Below, piece after piece: positions 22,998 to 34,260 of a DNA stretch of 64,000 nucleotides. A program made the translations under genes and the position numbers. Below the pieces are notes generated by a model that searched no databases, had not been told where the DNA came from, and was given only the letters and a program-made list of their open reading frames with translations. This DNA comes from Costus lasius (taxonomy: Eukaryota > Streptophyta > Magnoliopsida > Zingiberales > Costaceae). Position 1 is the stretch's first letter. Each line of letters opens with the position of its first letter. Location: contig JANVAS020000231.1 of the NCBI GenBank assembly GCA_027563935.2, positions 13,038,001 to 13,102,000 of the forward strand, read 5' to 3'.

Positions 22998-23475
22998 AAC
23001 GTCATCCTTCCTTACAAGAGAATAAAACTATCATGTATCAAATAAAGCACAAATAAAGAAAGGTAGGGAAGGGGATACTTATAAAGCCTACTAATGATTA
23101 GAAACTGTGGCTTCAACATCGCCCTCTACTGGTCCCTCCTGTGCCACCTTGCATTTAACTCAGAAATTTAGCATGGATCCACCTACACAGAGAGAAGAGA
23201 AAAAGTAAAAAGTTAGTAAGCAATTAACTAAGATAAAAGTAAAAAACAAGAACAAAAAGAAAACAAAAGCAAAAGAATGCTTGGGTTGCCTCCCAAGAAG
23301 CGCTAATTTTCAGTCATTAGCTTGACAGTTCGACACTCGGATTTGATCGTGATTGTGTCTTTTGTCGCCATCTTGATTTCTCTATGTGTTGTTCATGGCT
23401 TTCAAGAACATAAGGCTCAGATCTAAAATAGTATCCAAATTTACTTATGAGCCTTTGTCCTTTCTCAAGAAATTT
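22998..23475 (-). other. Gy2 post-gag region without coding sequence
   Basis: It contains the TSD at its left end. At 23281-23311 it has the sequence whose sense strand reads AGCGCTTCTTGGGAGGCAAC, identical to the block after the ORF of Gy3 (38971-38990). This block marks the end of the coding part in both elements. Nothing else is recognised. Confidence 0.6.
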
Positions 23476-23759
23476 TCATTTTCCTTTCCTCTTTCGTCTC
23501 TTCCTCTTCTTCTTCCCTGTTCCTTCCTGAAATTCTTTATTAGCACACTCAGAAGATGTTTCTGTTTCAAAATCAAAAGGTTCATCAAATAAACTATGCA
23601 TGTCACAAACAACCTCATCATCAATTATTTCTATGCTACAACATGTCCCTGAGTGTGATGCCTTTTTTAAAGAATTAATCAAATCAAATTCAATCATATC
23701 ACCGCAAATATCAAAAGTCAATTTTCCTTTTCTAACATCAATTAATGCACTGGATGTAG
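23476..23759 (-). pseudogene. Gy2 protease-end fragment with acidic and basic tail
   Basis: ALIDVRKGKLTFDICGDMIEFDLINSLKK matches the end of the Gy1 protease region (ALIDVRNGKLALRIGNDKIEFDLNNSLKK). An acidic Asp/Glu-rich linker follows, ending in a short basic stretch (KKKRKRRKRKGK). The protease active site is missing. The fragment joins directly to the gag frame at about 23760, so a deletion removed the gag C-terminus and most of the protease. Confidence 0.75.
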
Positions 23760-24611
23760 CTAAGCACCCCTATCGACAATTATTTTGCACCCCTCAGCAT
23801 TATGCCCATTATTCCCATAAATCTCATAAGTAATAGAAGAAGAAATAGCATGAGTTTGCATTTCAAACGTATCAAAATGATTGCACAAAGATTCAACTTT
23901 CACAGCTAGAGTGCGAAAATCATCACCATCATTCTTACCATGAGGACGTCGATATATCACTCCTCTTTCTCTGGAATTTTGATCATTGTTCAAAGCCATC
24001 TCCCCAATCAGTTGATAGGCCTCCTCCAATGTCTTGCTCATGAAAGCTCCTCCTGCAGCAACATCAACTGTGAGGCGTGTATTACTGAGCAAAGCATAAT
24101 AAAATGTTTCAATTAAAACCCATCTCTCCAAGCCATGGTGAGGACACTTCCTTTGCAATTCATTGTAGCGCTCCCATGCTTTACTAAGAGATTCTCCTTC
24201 CTTCTGAGCAAATCCCGTGATTTGGTTTCTTAAATGAATCATCTTACTGGGAGGGAAGTATTTCATTAGAAAAGCATTAGACAGCTGCTCCCAAGTTGTG
24301 AATGGTCCAGACGGTTGAGAGTGTAGCCAATCACGTGCTCAGTTCCTGAGAGTGAAAGGAAACAATCACAATTTTAGTGCATCATCAGAAACTCCATTAA
24401 TTTTAATTGTATCACACAATTCATGAAAAAGAGAAAGATGAATATTAGGATCCTCAAGTGGAGATCCTCCAAATTGATTTTGTTGAAGCATAGATAGGAA
24501 CGCTAGTTTGATCTCAAAATTGTTCGCATCAATGGCCGGCGTGGTGACACTAGAGCGAATTCCCTGTGAATTAGGGACAGTATAGTTGCGCAAAGATCTT
24601 CTCTTGGCCAT
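23760..24611 (-). pseudogene. Gy2 gag
   Basis: The start is the ATG at 24611 (MAKRRSLRNYTVPNSQG). The retrotransposon gag domain is clear: QQNQFGGSPLEDPNIHL, MKYFPPSKMIHLRNQI, GESLSKAWERYNELQRKCPHHG. Two in-frame TGA stops lie at about 24340-24370, where the family has Arg codons. The zinc knuckle has lost both leading cysteines (YEIYGNNGHNAEGC instead of C-x2-C-x4-H-x4-C), so nucleic-acid binding is presumably lost. Confidence 0.85.
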
Positions 24612-24894
24612 AATCACTTCTTCTTCTTGTACCTCTGCAAATCTAAGCCTCCTGCGCAATCAGTTTTGTTAATTTCAGGGTCAAGAGGAACTAGAGGTCC
24701 TGGTCTTAAATTTCTGTGCGTACACAAGCAAACAGGTCAAATATTTCAAAATATGCAGAATAATAAGAAAAACCAGAATTAGTCTAAGCTTCAAAAATAG
24801 GAAAACAAAAATACTTAAAACAATAAACAAAAATAAAAACAAAAAACCTAGTATAGAAATACTCTCAATATCTTCAATATTGACAAAACCAAGG

Positions 24895-24912
24895 TCCCCG
24901 GCAACGACGCCA
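24895..24912 (-). other. Gy2 primer binding site, tRNA-Asp
   Basis: TCCCCGGCAACGACGCCA matches the tRNA-Asp 3' end with one mismatch (GAC for GGC), followed by AAAAACT and LTR start TGTTGT at 24919. Confidence 0.88.
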
Positions 24913-24918
24913 AAAACT

Positions 24919-26779
24919 TGTTGTACTCCGCAAGTGCACGGATACTCGAATTAATAAAATAGATATCAAACCACAGAGACCTTGTTGCCAAGTACTAAAT
25001 AATCGATTTCTCTTTAGCTAGGCAATCAGAAAAATAGTGAATCAGACTATCGAAAAGAACACAGAGAAAATATCAGAGAAGAAATCGGGACAAGGGGTTC
25101 GTCCACTTTAATTTCTAATGGCTAGATTAAGATAAATGGCTGTCAATCTAATTTTATCATGATAAAGTTATAGTTTACTTCATAAATAAATTGTCTCGCT
25201 CTCGCGCAAACAATTGTACAAAGAACCGATCTTCACTCTTGTGCAAGATATATTCAATGCTGAAAATAAGTAAACTATGAACTAAGAACTCAAGGATCAC
25301 TCTCGTGCATCCGAATTCTAAGTTAATAACCTCAAGTGGAAACTCAAGATCACTCTCGTGCATTAGAGCCTCAACACAGGTTTTACTCAAGCTTTTATGA
25401 TGACCAAAAATTTAATCTCTTACAATTTCTAATCAAGTCTAAAATATTAACTCAATCCAAAGAATCATAACATCAACAAGGCATTAAAATTCTCTAAGAA
25501 TTAGAATTCGAAGAACAACCAAATCTCTTACGGTAGTTCCAAACTCGATAAATCCTAGGGTTTCGAATTTCACAATCAACTTCTCAGTCTATTTCATAAA
25601 ATTCTAAAACATATTGATATTAAGATACAAAGGACAATTAAAGAACAATCAATCACAAAAGTAAAATTACCACAATAAAATCAGTTTGACAAAATTAAGG
25701 TTTTCTTGTCATTAAGAAACAAAGAGATTACACCCCCATGCACCAGAGAAAGATTAAGCTACCATGATGAAGGAGTTACAATAAAACAAGTTTCAGTGTG
25801 ATAAGAAATCAAAGAGAGGGAAGAAATTATAGAACACAGTACTGTAAATGCGGTGAACAGTGGCATCACCCACTGTTTTGTTGATTTCTCCTTCGATTAT
25901 ACTCCAAATGCTCTAAAACTTCAGCTGTGTATTCTCCTTCACCAGGCAAAGCTTTCTGTTAAAAATCATGGCCGGAGGTAGTCTATAGGTTGAGAACTGA
26001 TGAACCCTAGCGCAGCCGCTCTTCTCTCAAATTTGCCGTGGATGGTTGATAAAAATTCTTATTTTTGCCTTGCGTGTCTTCTCCGCTTTAAGACGACTTC
26101 GCCGCCTCTTTCGGATCTCAATTTGGAGGTCTGGATCAAAAGATATGGTATATGCAAGAATCGGGCATAAAAATCAGAAATCTAAGGTTAAAAATACAGT
26201 ACCGTATCCTGATTACGGCAGTGCCGTATTTCCTTCTGTAAGTTCTGGGCAGCAAATACGGTACTGTGACAATGTTGCCAATTATGCGGCAGTGCCGTAT
26301 TCTTGCTGAAATCTTCTAATCAGAATTTCCACAAAACACGGTACCGTGTACCTTCATATGGTAGTGTTGTATTCTTGTCAAACTTTTTTGGTTGAAAACG
26401 CTGAATAATACGGCACCGTGTAGTTCCATAAGGTAGTGCCATATTTCACCCAAGTCTTCTGGTTGGTGTCTGATGCGAAATACGGTACCGTGCAAATCAT
26501 GCCCAAAAATATGTTAGTGCCATATTTTTGCTAGAAGGTCCATTTTGACTTGAAATTTGATGGGTAGATTCCTCTTGATGGTTAGAACTCATTCATGCAT
26601 TGAGATTGCTTGAAAACCGGTGATAATGCCTTTTTGTCTGAAATTGATCAAAAACCAAAGATGGTATAGATTATAAAGCTTTTGGCAAAAATCGTATAAA
26701 AATAAAGCAAGAGAGTAAGATTATGGCTCAAAAGACTACCAAATAAGTATGAAAAACACTATGAAATTTAGAGTCATCA
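24919..26779 (-). repeat. Gy2 5' LTR
   Basis: It is 1861 bp, TGTTGTACTCC...GAGTCATCA, followed by TSD AGAAG. It carries hairpin motifs at 25197-25206 (CGC-GAGA-GCG in sense) and three CAC-type copies to 25370, and a palindrome array at 26200-26525. Confidence 0.92.
26200..26525. repeat. palindrome array in Gy2 5' LTR
   Basis: TACGGCAGTGCCGTA at 26214-26228 is a near-perfect dyad. Others are ACGGTACTGT near 26257, GCGGCAGTGCCGTA near 26286 and ACGGTACCGT at about 26338 and 26481. Dyads alternate between the short TACGGTACCGTA and long TACGGCAGTGCCGTA forms. Confidence 0.8.
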
Positions 26780-26784
26780 AGAAG

Positions 26785-26886
26785 AAGAAAACTTCATCAC
26801 TCCTTGGTGCCTCTTGGTGGTGGAGGTGACTTCTAAGGCATGGATCTCTCTTCTCAAAGTAAGCACTTGGTGTGGAGGCAGAGGGA
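26785..26886 (+). repeat. CoB1 LTR, middle segment
   Basis: This 102-bp piece lies between the Gy2 and Gy3 insertions. It starts just after the Gy2 TSD (26780-26784) and ends with the Gy3 TSD AGGGA (26882-26886). The joined sequence parallels CoB3 (CTAGCACCTGGTGTAGAAGG in sense). Confidence 0.65.
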
Positions 26887-28157
26887 TGGTGACACCAAAA
26901 TATATAGTAAATTTTGTGCCCTTTGATAGACCTTTTGTGTCATATTTATGCTATTTTGCTTGTTTTTAAGCCTTATTTGTCAAATATTGCAAAATCTACT
27001 CCATTTCTTATTTTTGTTGATTTTCAGGTAAAAAGCGCCATATTTTTTATGGAATTTGAAAGATTTGAGCACACCAATGAATTCCAAACGTCGAGACAAA
27101 GCCGCCCGTCAATTTTTATGCAAATCGGAGCAAGTTTGAAAAATACACCCCGAGTGTAATTTTTATTATGGCCATAATTTTCTGCCCATAATTATGGCAG
27201 TGCCATAATATTTTTTATGGTACCGTATTTTTGACCCAGAATTCATAGAAAACTTTGTTGAAGTTACGACACTGCCGTAATGAAAAACACAGCCGTAATT
27301 ATGTCCGGACACACGATTATTCCGGACTTTCTGAAGCCCGAATCTTGCGCGGATGATTTCTAGAGCTATAGACCACTAAATTGAGATCTAAAATATGATA
27401 TGAACTCGTCTCGATGAGGAGAAGACAAGGGGAGTAAAGGCCCTAATTTTTATCCATTGTCTAGAGAGAAATAGTGAAGGCATGCTTAGAGTTCGGCCTC
27501 ACGCCGAGAGGCGTAGAGGCCACCACAGGTCACGATTTTCACAAGGAAGCTTTGCCTAGAGGAGGAGAGGATGCCCCAGAAGTTTTAGAGCAAAAGGAGA
27601 TCGATCGGAGGAGAAGTCGATGAAAGAAGGGGCGCCGGCACTGTTCACTCGCAAGATTACGACTGTAATTTCCATTACAGCCGTGCTGTAAAGTTTATTT
27701 CTCCTTCTTTTCAATTTCTGTTCATTCTAAACTATGGATTATTGTAATTCTTCCTCCATGCTAGCTTAAGCATCATTTGGGACATGGGGTGTAATTTCCT
27801 TGATTTTATATGATTAGATAACTTTTATTTCATCAGAATAAATTTGTTATGATAATTCTACTTATCTGATGATTGCCTATATTTCTCCATAGTTTTCTTA
27901 TTATCATGCATGGTTTTAGAGTTTTCGCAATATGGACTGAAAGGTGATTTGCTAGAGAACTTGGAACCCTAAAATTGAATATTAGGAACTCACCGTAAGA
28001 AATTAGGTTAGTTCTTATTTCTTGATTTTTCAAGAATAATTGCCATGTTTGATAATTTGAATCTAGGATTGAATTATTTTGTTAAACGTGAAGATCTTGT
28101 GTGAAAGTGAGGATCGGAATGTTGGAGAGCCTTAAGTAGAACCCGTGTTGAGACTCG
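26887..28157 (+). repeat. Gy3 5' LTR, part 1
   Basis: It starts TGGTGACACC (the partner has TGATGACACC). It holds a palindrome array at 27168-27310 and the inverted repeat CTGTAATTTCCATTACAG at 27664-27681. It ends with the CoA3 TSD ACTCG (28153-28157), inside the hairpin series. Confidence 0.9.
27168..27310. repeat. palindrome array in Gy3 5' LTR
   Basis: There are fewer units than in Gy1: TTATGGCAGTGCCATAA near 27192, TTATGGTACCGTAT near 27217 and TTACGACACTGCCGTAA near 27266. ACGG has drifted to ATGG in several copies on both arms, which keeps the dyad (ATGGCAGTGCCAT). Confidence 0.75.
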
Positions 28158-29810
28158 TGAAAGGGGTGAAACCCTAAACGCATGCACTTCTAGAATTTTG
28201 CATGGGCGGAAATAAGGATTTCAACATGATCGCATGTGGCATGAACATATGATTAACTTAAAGCCTTCATAGATCAACACAAAGATTTTACCATAGCCAT
28301 TGTTTGGATGGCGACTTGGAAATAAGAGGGCAATGTGGCTCTCCTCCAAAGTGAACGCACACAAGATGGTGATGGCTTCCTTCTTGGCGTTCCTTGTGCT
28401 AGCAAAGCTCTCCAAGGTGTCCTAGCCGTGTGAGGAGAATGAGATGCTCTCTTGGCGTGAAGTCTCTCTTCCTAAAAATGAGAGGAGTCTCGAGAGTAGA
28501 AGATGGGCGACGAGAGAAGCGTTACCCTCGAATGTGGAGGCGTGCTTCTATTTTGGAAAAAATTCAACTTCCAAAAATAGCAAGCCCTCAACGCATGATG
28601 CGTTCACTCCAAGTGAACCGATCGCCTCTTCTTCTCCCTTTGAACCATGCGTTCATATAATGAACCAGTTCTATAGAATTTGGTTCAAAGACCAAATCAA
28701 ACCAAGCCTTGGTCTAGACCTTATTAAACCGAAAGGCTCAAGATCTAACCACACATCTCTTGATGCTCTTGATCTCATCGATCTAGCATCAATTCTCTCG
28801 ATCGAAGCTTACCGATCTCAAGCCCTAATCAATCAAACATGATCAAACCATATCTCACTTACAATCAGAGTTTAAACTCCTTTAAACTGAACCAAAACAA
28901 TTCAGTCCACACGATCTGACATAAGAAAGCCATATCATCAAATTGTGCGACCCTAAGGGTTTCCTTTAAATGTCGGTAACGATAACTTAAGTTATCACGA
29001 TCAGAGAGGGGAATCTAGCAATACATCACTGTCTCCCGATATAAAGGAAAGAGTCTTCCAAGACTACACCCAAACCATAGCACAAGTGTGAATCCAATTC
29101 ACTTGACATATGTGTTTCCTTTGCCACTGGATGTTCTCGTTGGACAAGCGTGTCAAGCCTGTAACTCCAACATGATGAGAGTGGTTAGATCAGATGAACA
29201 TAGTCATCTGGGTATGGCCATACACTTTCTCAACCATCTCATACAGGGGGCCCCTTTAGAACATCATACTCCAACTAGGAGAGGCAATCCTATATCTATC
29301 ACTAATGCCCTAACATGACTCATGCCCATTATCCAAGATAATCTATAACCATTATATTTCAAATGATATTGAACTACCTCAAGACAATGCCAATCATCAT
29401 TTAGAAACACAAGTGATCTCAAGTCAGAGGAAATATGCCACTTGTTTGCATATAAGGATTATTCACATTGCGACAAACAATCGAACATCCTTAGTAGGGT
29501 CTGTCCAGTACATCCAATGCACCTATGAGTCTACATCTTATTCCATGCTCGAAGCATCCTATAAGATTAGAACACATATTAGTCTCAATCATATCAAGGC
29601 TGTCTCATGTTTACCAAGATATCTCGACTAAGGACTATACTGCATGTCAGCGAAGCTGAACACCATTGAGACATTATTCAGAAGTATACATATAGCAGCA
29701 GATAATGCAACAACCTGAATAACAACCATTGCCTTTATAAACATAGTTTATACATGATACTGATAATAACCCAAGGCCTCAAACATTAGCCTTAAGGGCA
29801 TACTCCAACA
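28158..29810 (-). repeat. CoA3 left (3') LTR
   Basis: It runs TGAAAGGGGTG...CTCCAACA, 1653 bp. It is flanked inside by the PPT, sense AAGTGCAAGTGGGAGAT. It is the same family as the CoA2 LTRs but a distinct subfamily at its U5 end. Confidence 0.93.
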
Positions 29811-29830
29811 ATCTCCCACTTGCACTTAAT

Positions 29831-31444
29831 CTAATGGTTGAGAAATCTCAAACCCATATTATTACAGTGCTTCTTATGCTTCTGCTGCGCCAGAGGCTTT
29901 GTAAGCGGGTCAGCTAGATTGTCATCTGTATGAACCTTGCAGATCTTGATCTCTCCTCGATCTATGATCTCACGGATCAAATGAAACCTTCTCTGTATGT
30001 GCTTGGACTTCTGGTGCGACCGTGGTTCCTTTGCTTGTGCTAGTGCTCCAGTGTTATCACAGAAGATAACCAATGGATCTGCACTCGAAGGAACAACACC
30101 AAGTTCTTGAACGAACTTACGAATCCACACTGCCTCCTTTGATGCTTCTGAGGCTGCAACATACTCGACTTCTGTTGTGGAATCAGCAACAATTGATTGT
30201 TTGAAACTTTTCCACACCACTGCTCCTCCATTCAAGCTAAAAACATAGCCTGATTGCGATCGGAAATCATCCTGGTCAGATTGGAACGAAGCGTCAGTAT
30301 ATCCTTCAATACTGAGTTCTTCCTGACCTCCATAAATCAAGAACATATCTTTGGTCCTCCGAAGATATTTCAAAATGTTCTTGACCGCAATCCAGTGTGC
30401 CTTACCTGGATTACTTTGGAATCGACTGGTGACGCTTAACCCGTAAGCGACGTCTGGGCGAGTACACAACATCGCATACATGATGGATCCAATAGCCAAA
30501 GCATAAGGCGTATTGTCCATTTCATCTTTCTCAGATTGTGTTTGAGGACACTGGCTCTTAGAAAGATTCGGACCAAGTCTGACTGGAAGATATCCTCTTT
30601 TAGAATTTTCTAAATGGAATCTCTCCAGGACTTTATCGATGTAAGTACTCTGGCACAGCCCGAGAAGCCTATTAGATCTATCTCTATAGATCTGCACACC
30701 TAATACATAGGCTGCATCTCCTAAATCTTTCATCTGGAAACATTTTCTTAACCATGCTTTGACCGCATGCAGTTCAGGAATATCGTTTCCAATGATCAAG
30801 ATATCATCGACGTAGAGGACTAGGAAAATAATCACACTCCCACTAAACCTCTTATATACACACGGGTCATCTTCATTTTTGATGAAACCAAATTCACAAA
30901 CTGATTCATCAAAACGAATATTCCAGCTTCTAGATGCTTGTTTTAGTCCATAAATGGACTTCTTTAATTTGCATATTTTATGACGATCTGATGGATTGAT
31001 GAAACCTTCAGGTTGTGTCATATACACATCCTCTTCTAGTTTTCCATTAAGGAAAGCGGTCTTCACATCCATTTGCCAGATCTCATAATCATAATATGCA
31101 GCTATGGCGAGAATAATCCGAATAGACTTGAACATAGCTACAGGAGAGAAAGTTTCATCATAATCTATTCCGTAGATTTGTTTGAAACCTTTCGCAACTA
31201 GCCTGCCCTTATAGGTAACTATGTTACCATCCATGTCAATCTTCTTCTTGAAGATCCACTTACAGCCTATAGGGATTACTCCCGGAGGCGGATCAACCAA
31301 ATCCCAGACTTGGTTATCTGACATGGAGTCCATCTCGGCTCGCATAGCTTCAAGCCATCTTGCTGATTCCGGTCCACTGACCGCATCCGCATAAGTAAGG
31401 GGTTCATCATCAATGATGTAGACTCCGTCATAGCGCTCAGGCTG
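29831..31444 (-). pseudogene. CoA3 reverse transcriptase and RNase H
   Basis: The 504-codon open frame (31345-29831) starts at MRAEMDSMSDNQVWDLV and ends LADPLTKPLAQQKHKKHCNNMGLRFLNH, only 20 bp from the 3' LTR. It has QMDVKTAFLNG, YGLKQASRSWN, active site LYVDDILIIGND, and RNase H residues in GYTDASFQSD, TEVEYVAASEA and FCDNTGA. This is the most complete RT-RH in the window and has no internal stop. Upstream it is in frame with the integrase, separated by a TGA at about 31445. Confidence 0.93.
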
Positions 31445-32989
31445 TCAACGGATCCTTCCCGATCTTCGCGGTTCCCGTGATATCTGAGCCTCAGGTTGAA
31501 CATCAACCTGTTCTATTTGCTCAGGCTCATCCAACTGAGCTTGACTACTTTGTCCCTCTTCTGGACTTTCATCCAGTTTTATTTCTCTCCCACTGGCTTC
31601 TTGCAGAAGAAATTCCTTCTCAAGAAAAATAGCCGTACGAGCAACAAATACTTTGTTCTCTTTGGGATCGTAGAAATAATAACCCTTAGTTTCTTTAGGG
31701 TAACCGACAAAGATACATTTATAAGATCTGCTCTCTAGTTTCCCAGAGGCGAGCTTTTTGACATAAGCCTCGCAACCCCAGATTTTAATAAATGTCAAGC
31801 TCGGCAGTTTCCCATACCATAACTCATATGGAGTCTTTGAAACGGCCTTGGATGGCACTCGGTTTAGTACCTTTGCAGCTGTTTCCAGTGCAAATCCCCA
31901 AAAGGAGTAAGGTAGAGTAGCCTGACTCATCATTGAACGAACCATATCCAATAAGGTTCTATTTCTCCTCTCGGACACACCATTCCATTGCGGTGTTCCT
32001 GGCGGAGTGAGCTATGAGATAATCCCACACTCCTTCAGATAGTCAGTAAACTCTCGACTCAAGTATTCTCCACCTCGATCGGATCGAAGTGCCTTGATAT
32101 TCCGGCCTAGCTGATTCTGTACTTCATTTTTGAACTCTTTGAACTTGTCAAAAGATTCACTCTTATGTCTCATTAGATAGACATAACCATATCTACTGAA
32201 ATCATCAGTAAAGGTAATGAAGTATGAATAGCCACCTCTGGCATGTTTACTAAATGGCCCACATACATCACTGTGAATGAGGTCAAGTAAACCTGAAGCC
32301 CTTTGACCTTTGTTAGAAAAAGGAGTCTTCGTCATTTTGCCCATTAAACAAGCTGTGCATGTATCAAGCTCCTCACAGGAGAATGATCCCAGCAGTCCAT
32401 GGTCATGCAACCGCTTAATGCGCTTCTTGTTAATATGGCCTAAACGACTATGCTATAGCAAGGTGCTGTCATCAGCATACTTGGCCTTCTTATTATCAAT
32501 TTGTTGTACAGAACATTCCATGTCCAACATGTATAACCCATTGTTAATCGATCCAGTAGCATAAACAATATTATCAAATGAAATACAACACTTTAAAGTT
32601 TTGCATTCAAAGGAAAACCCTTTCCTGACAAGAGCAGGAATTGAGATAATATTCTTAGTTATGCTCGGTACAAAATAACAATTGTCCAGTTCTAATACAA
32701 AACCAGATGGTAAAGAGATGTTATATTGTCCTACAGCAACAGCAGCAACCCGTGCCCCGTTTCCAACTCGTAGGTCCACCTCATGCTGTCCCACCTGTCT
32801 TCTTCTCTTGAGTTCCTGTACATTTGAACAAATGTGAACTCCACATGCAGTGTCCAACACCCATGAAATAGAAGAAGACACCATGACTTCAGTCACGAAA
32901 ATACTTGAGCCAGATGTGAAAGCCTTGCTTCCCTTCTTGTCTCCTTGGAGCGCTTTACAGTCCTTCTTCCAGTGGACCCAGCTGGCCAC
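31445..32989 (-). pseudogene. CoA3 protease and integrase, three in-frame pieces
   Basis: The protease piece 32453-32989 has SWVLDTACGVHICSN. A TAG replaces Trp (CoA2 has LLWHSRLGH) at 32453. The next piece, 32012-32410, has the zinc-binding Cys pair CTACLMGK and the first two catalytic Asp (LIHSDVCGPF, FTDDFSRYGY). A TAG at about 32012 replaces a Gln codon of CoA2. The last piece, 31445-31978, starts at SERRNRTLLDMV with the catalytic Glu. All pieces share one frame with RT. Confidence 0.92.
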
Positions 32990-33734
32990 AATGGAAGCAT
33001 CTGTTGTCCTTCGACCGCTTCACCTTTTGTTTCAGAGCCTTGTTATAGCTCTTGATAGGGGCTTTGCCCTTCTTCCCCTTCTTCTTGTTCCTTGAAGGAA
33101 CCATCAAGACAGAGGATGAAGGCTTTCCCTTCTCAAGAGTCTGCTCTATAGTACAGAGCATGTTCAGTAACTCTGCCGGTGTACAGTCGATCTTGTTCAT
33201 ATTAAAATTAATGATGAACGGATAGAAAGAGGCCGGGAGAGACTGCAAGATGATGTCTACAACAAGCTCCTGATTGACGGTGTGTCCCAGTTTCTCTAGA
33301 GCCTCTTTGTACCCAATCATCTTGAGTACGTGAGCTCCCACTGGACTTCCTTCAGTCAGTTTGCTCTGAAAGAAAAGTTTTGTCAAGTTATAGCGTTCTG
33401 TCCTTGCCTGTGCAGCATACAGCATCTTGAGATTTGCTATAATTTCAATAGCAGATAAATCCTCATGCTGACGCTATAGCTCTGGCGTCATAGACGCAAG
33501 CATAAGGCAAGCGACATCAATGCTATCATTGACATGCTTCTCATAAGCATCCCGAACCGCCCTTGCAGCGTTCGCAGCGGGTTGAGGCGGTATTGCCGTC
33601 TCAAGGACATACAGCTTCCTCTCAGCCTTAAGAACAATCTTAAGGGGTCCGTACCAGTCTGAGAAGTTTGGCCCAGCAAACTTCTCCCTTTCCAGTAAGG
33701 ATCGCACATTGAACCCTGTGGTGTTCGTTGCTTA
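32955..33734 (-). pseudogene. CoA3 gag with broken zinc knuckle
   Basis: A Copia gag is readable: SDWYGPLKIVLKAERKLYVLE, LMLASMTPEL, KLFFQSKLTEGSPVGAHVLKMIG, LELVVDIILQSLPASFYPF-like text and a basic linker before the CCHC knuckle. A TAG interrupts after MTPEL (33474). No ATG precedes the first conserved residues (about 33734), so the start codon seems lost. Inside the knuckle CFHCGQLG, one extra base near 32968 shifts the frame; the rest (HWKKDC) continues in the pol frame. Whether gag and pol were originally one frame follows from this single-base shift. Confidence 0.88.
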
Positions 33735-34021
33735 GGAATCTACAACAAAGCAAGAACAACAAGGTCAGTATCGATGTTAGAATCAATCCAGGACTTAAGA
33801 ATGATTCCTTTCTCACTATTTTATCTGACTGAAAAATCCAATAAAACAGTCCGAAAGAGTAAAACTCTTTTAGTGAGATGGGATCCAGATTTCATACTTG
33901 GTCTCCGCGTCCCGCTCAGGCGAGATAAGATGCACAGAGAGTTCAAGCACTAATCACTGGTAGGCTATCCATGCCAGTCGCCAACCCGTGCGATTCCCCT
34001 TCATCTAGGCAATCTAGAAGA

Positions 34022-34049
34022 CTGTGCCAACTGAGTTGGTACAACACAG
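34022..34049 (-). other. leader hairpin A, bulged stem-loop
   Basis: On the plus strand the parts are CTGTG, CCAA, CTGAG, TTGG, TACAA, CACAG. In element RNA: stem CUGUG/CACAG, a five-base bulge UUGUA, inner stem CCAA/UUGG and loop CUCAG. The inner dyad is CCAACTGAGTTGG. Confidence 0.65.
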
Positions 34050-34227
34050 TTTCTGATTCCACAGATGGCTGCCTCCATATAGCTAACATATGCTCAATAT
34101 GTAGCCTACATGGTCAAGCTGACCCGACCTACTCCCTGGACCACCACGTGCTATGCTGAGCAACGAGAAGCGATAAATCCCTTCTCTGTAACACGTAGGT
34201 GTAATCACACACCGTCTAAAGATAGCT

Positions 34228-34260
34228 GGGCGTGCCCACTGAGTGGGTACAACACGGCCC
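34228..34260 (-). other. leader hairpin B, same fold with compensatory changes
   Basis: On the plus strand the parts are GGG, CGTG, CCCA, CTGAG, TGGG, TACAA, CACG, G, CCC. The bulge (UUGUA) and loop (CUCAG) equal those of hairpin A, while two base pairs are changed on both sides (T-A to C-G in the outer stem, A-T to C-G in the inner stem). It lies 209 bp from hairpin A. Confidence 0.65.

Larger units (their letters stand above)
13408..26779 (-). mobile_element. Gy2, non-autonomous Gypsy element with nested CoA2
   Basis: Both LTRs are exactly 1861 bp (13408-15268 and 24919-26779). They run TGTTGTACTCC...GTCATCA and are flanked by the TSD AGAAG (13403-13407 and 26780-26784). After removal of CoA2 the interior is about 3.0 kb. 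It holds gag remnants and a short protease-end fragment but no RT, RNase H or integrase. It inserted into the CoB1 LTR and later received CoA2 in its 3' untranslated part. Confidence 0.93.

Noticed and set aside
28444..28842. 132-codon ORF, repeated at 35809
   Set aside because: It is inside the CoA3 LTRs, antisense to the element, and absent from the CoA2 subfamily.
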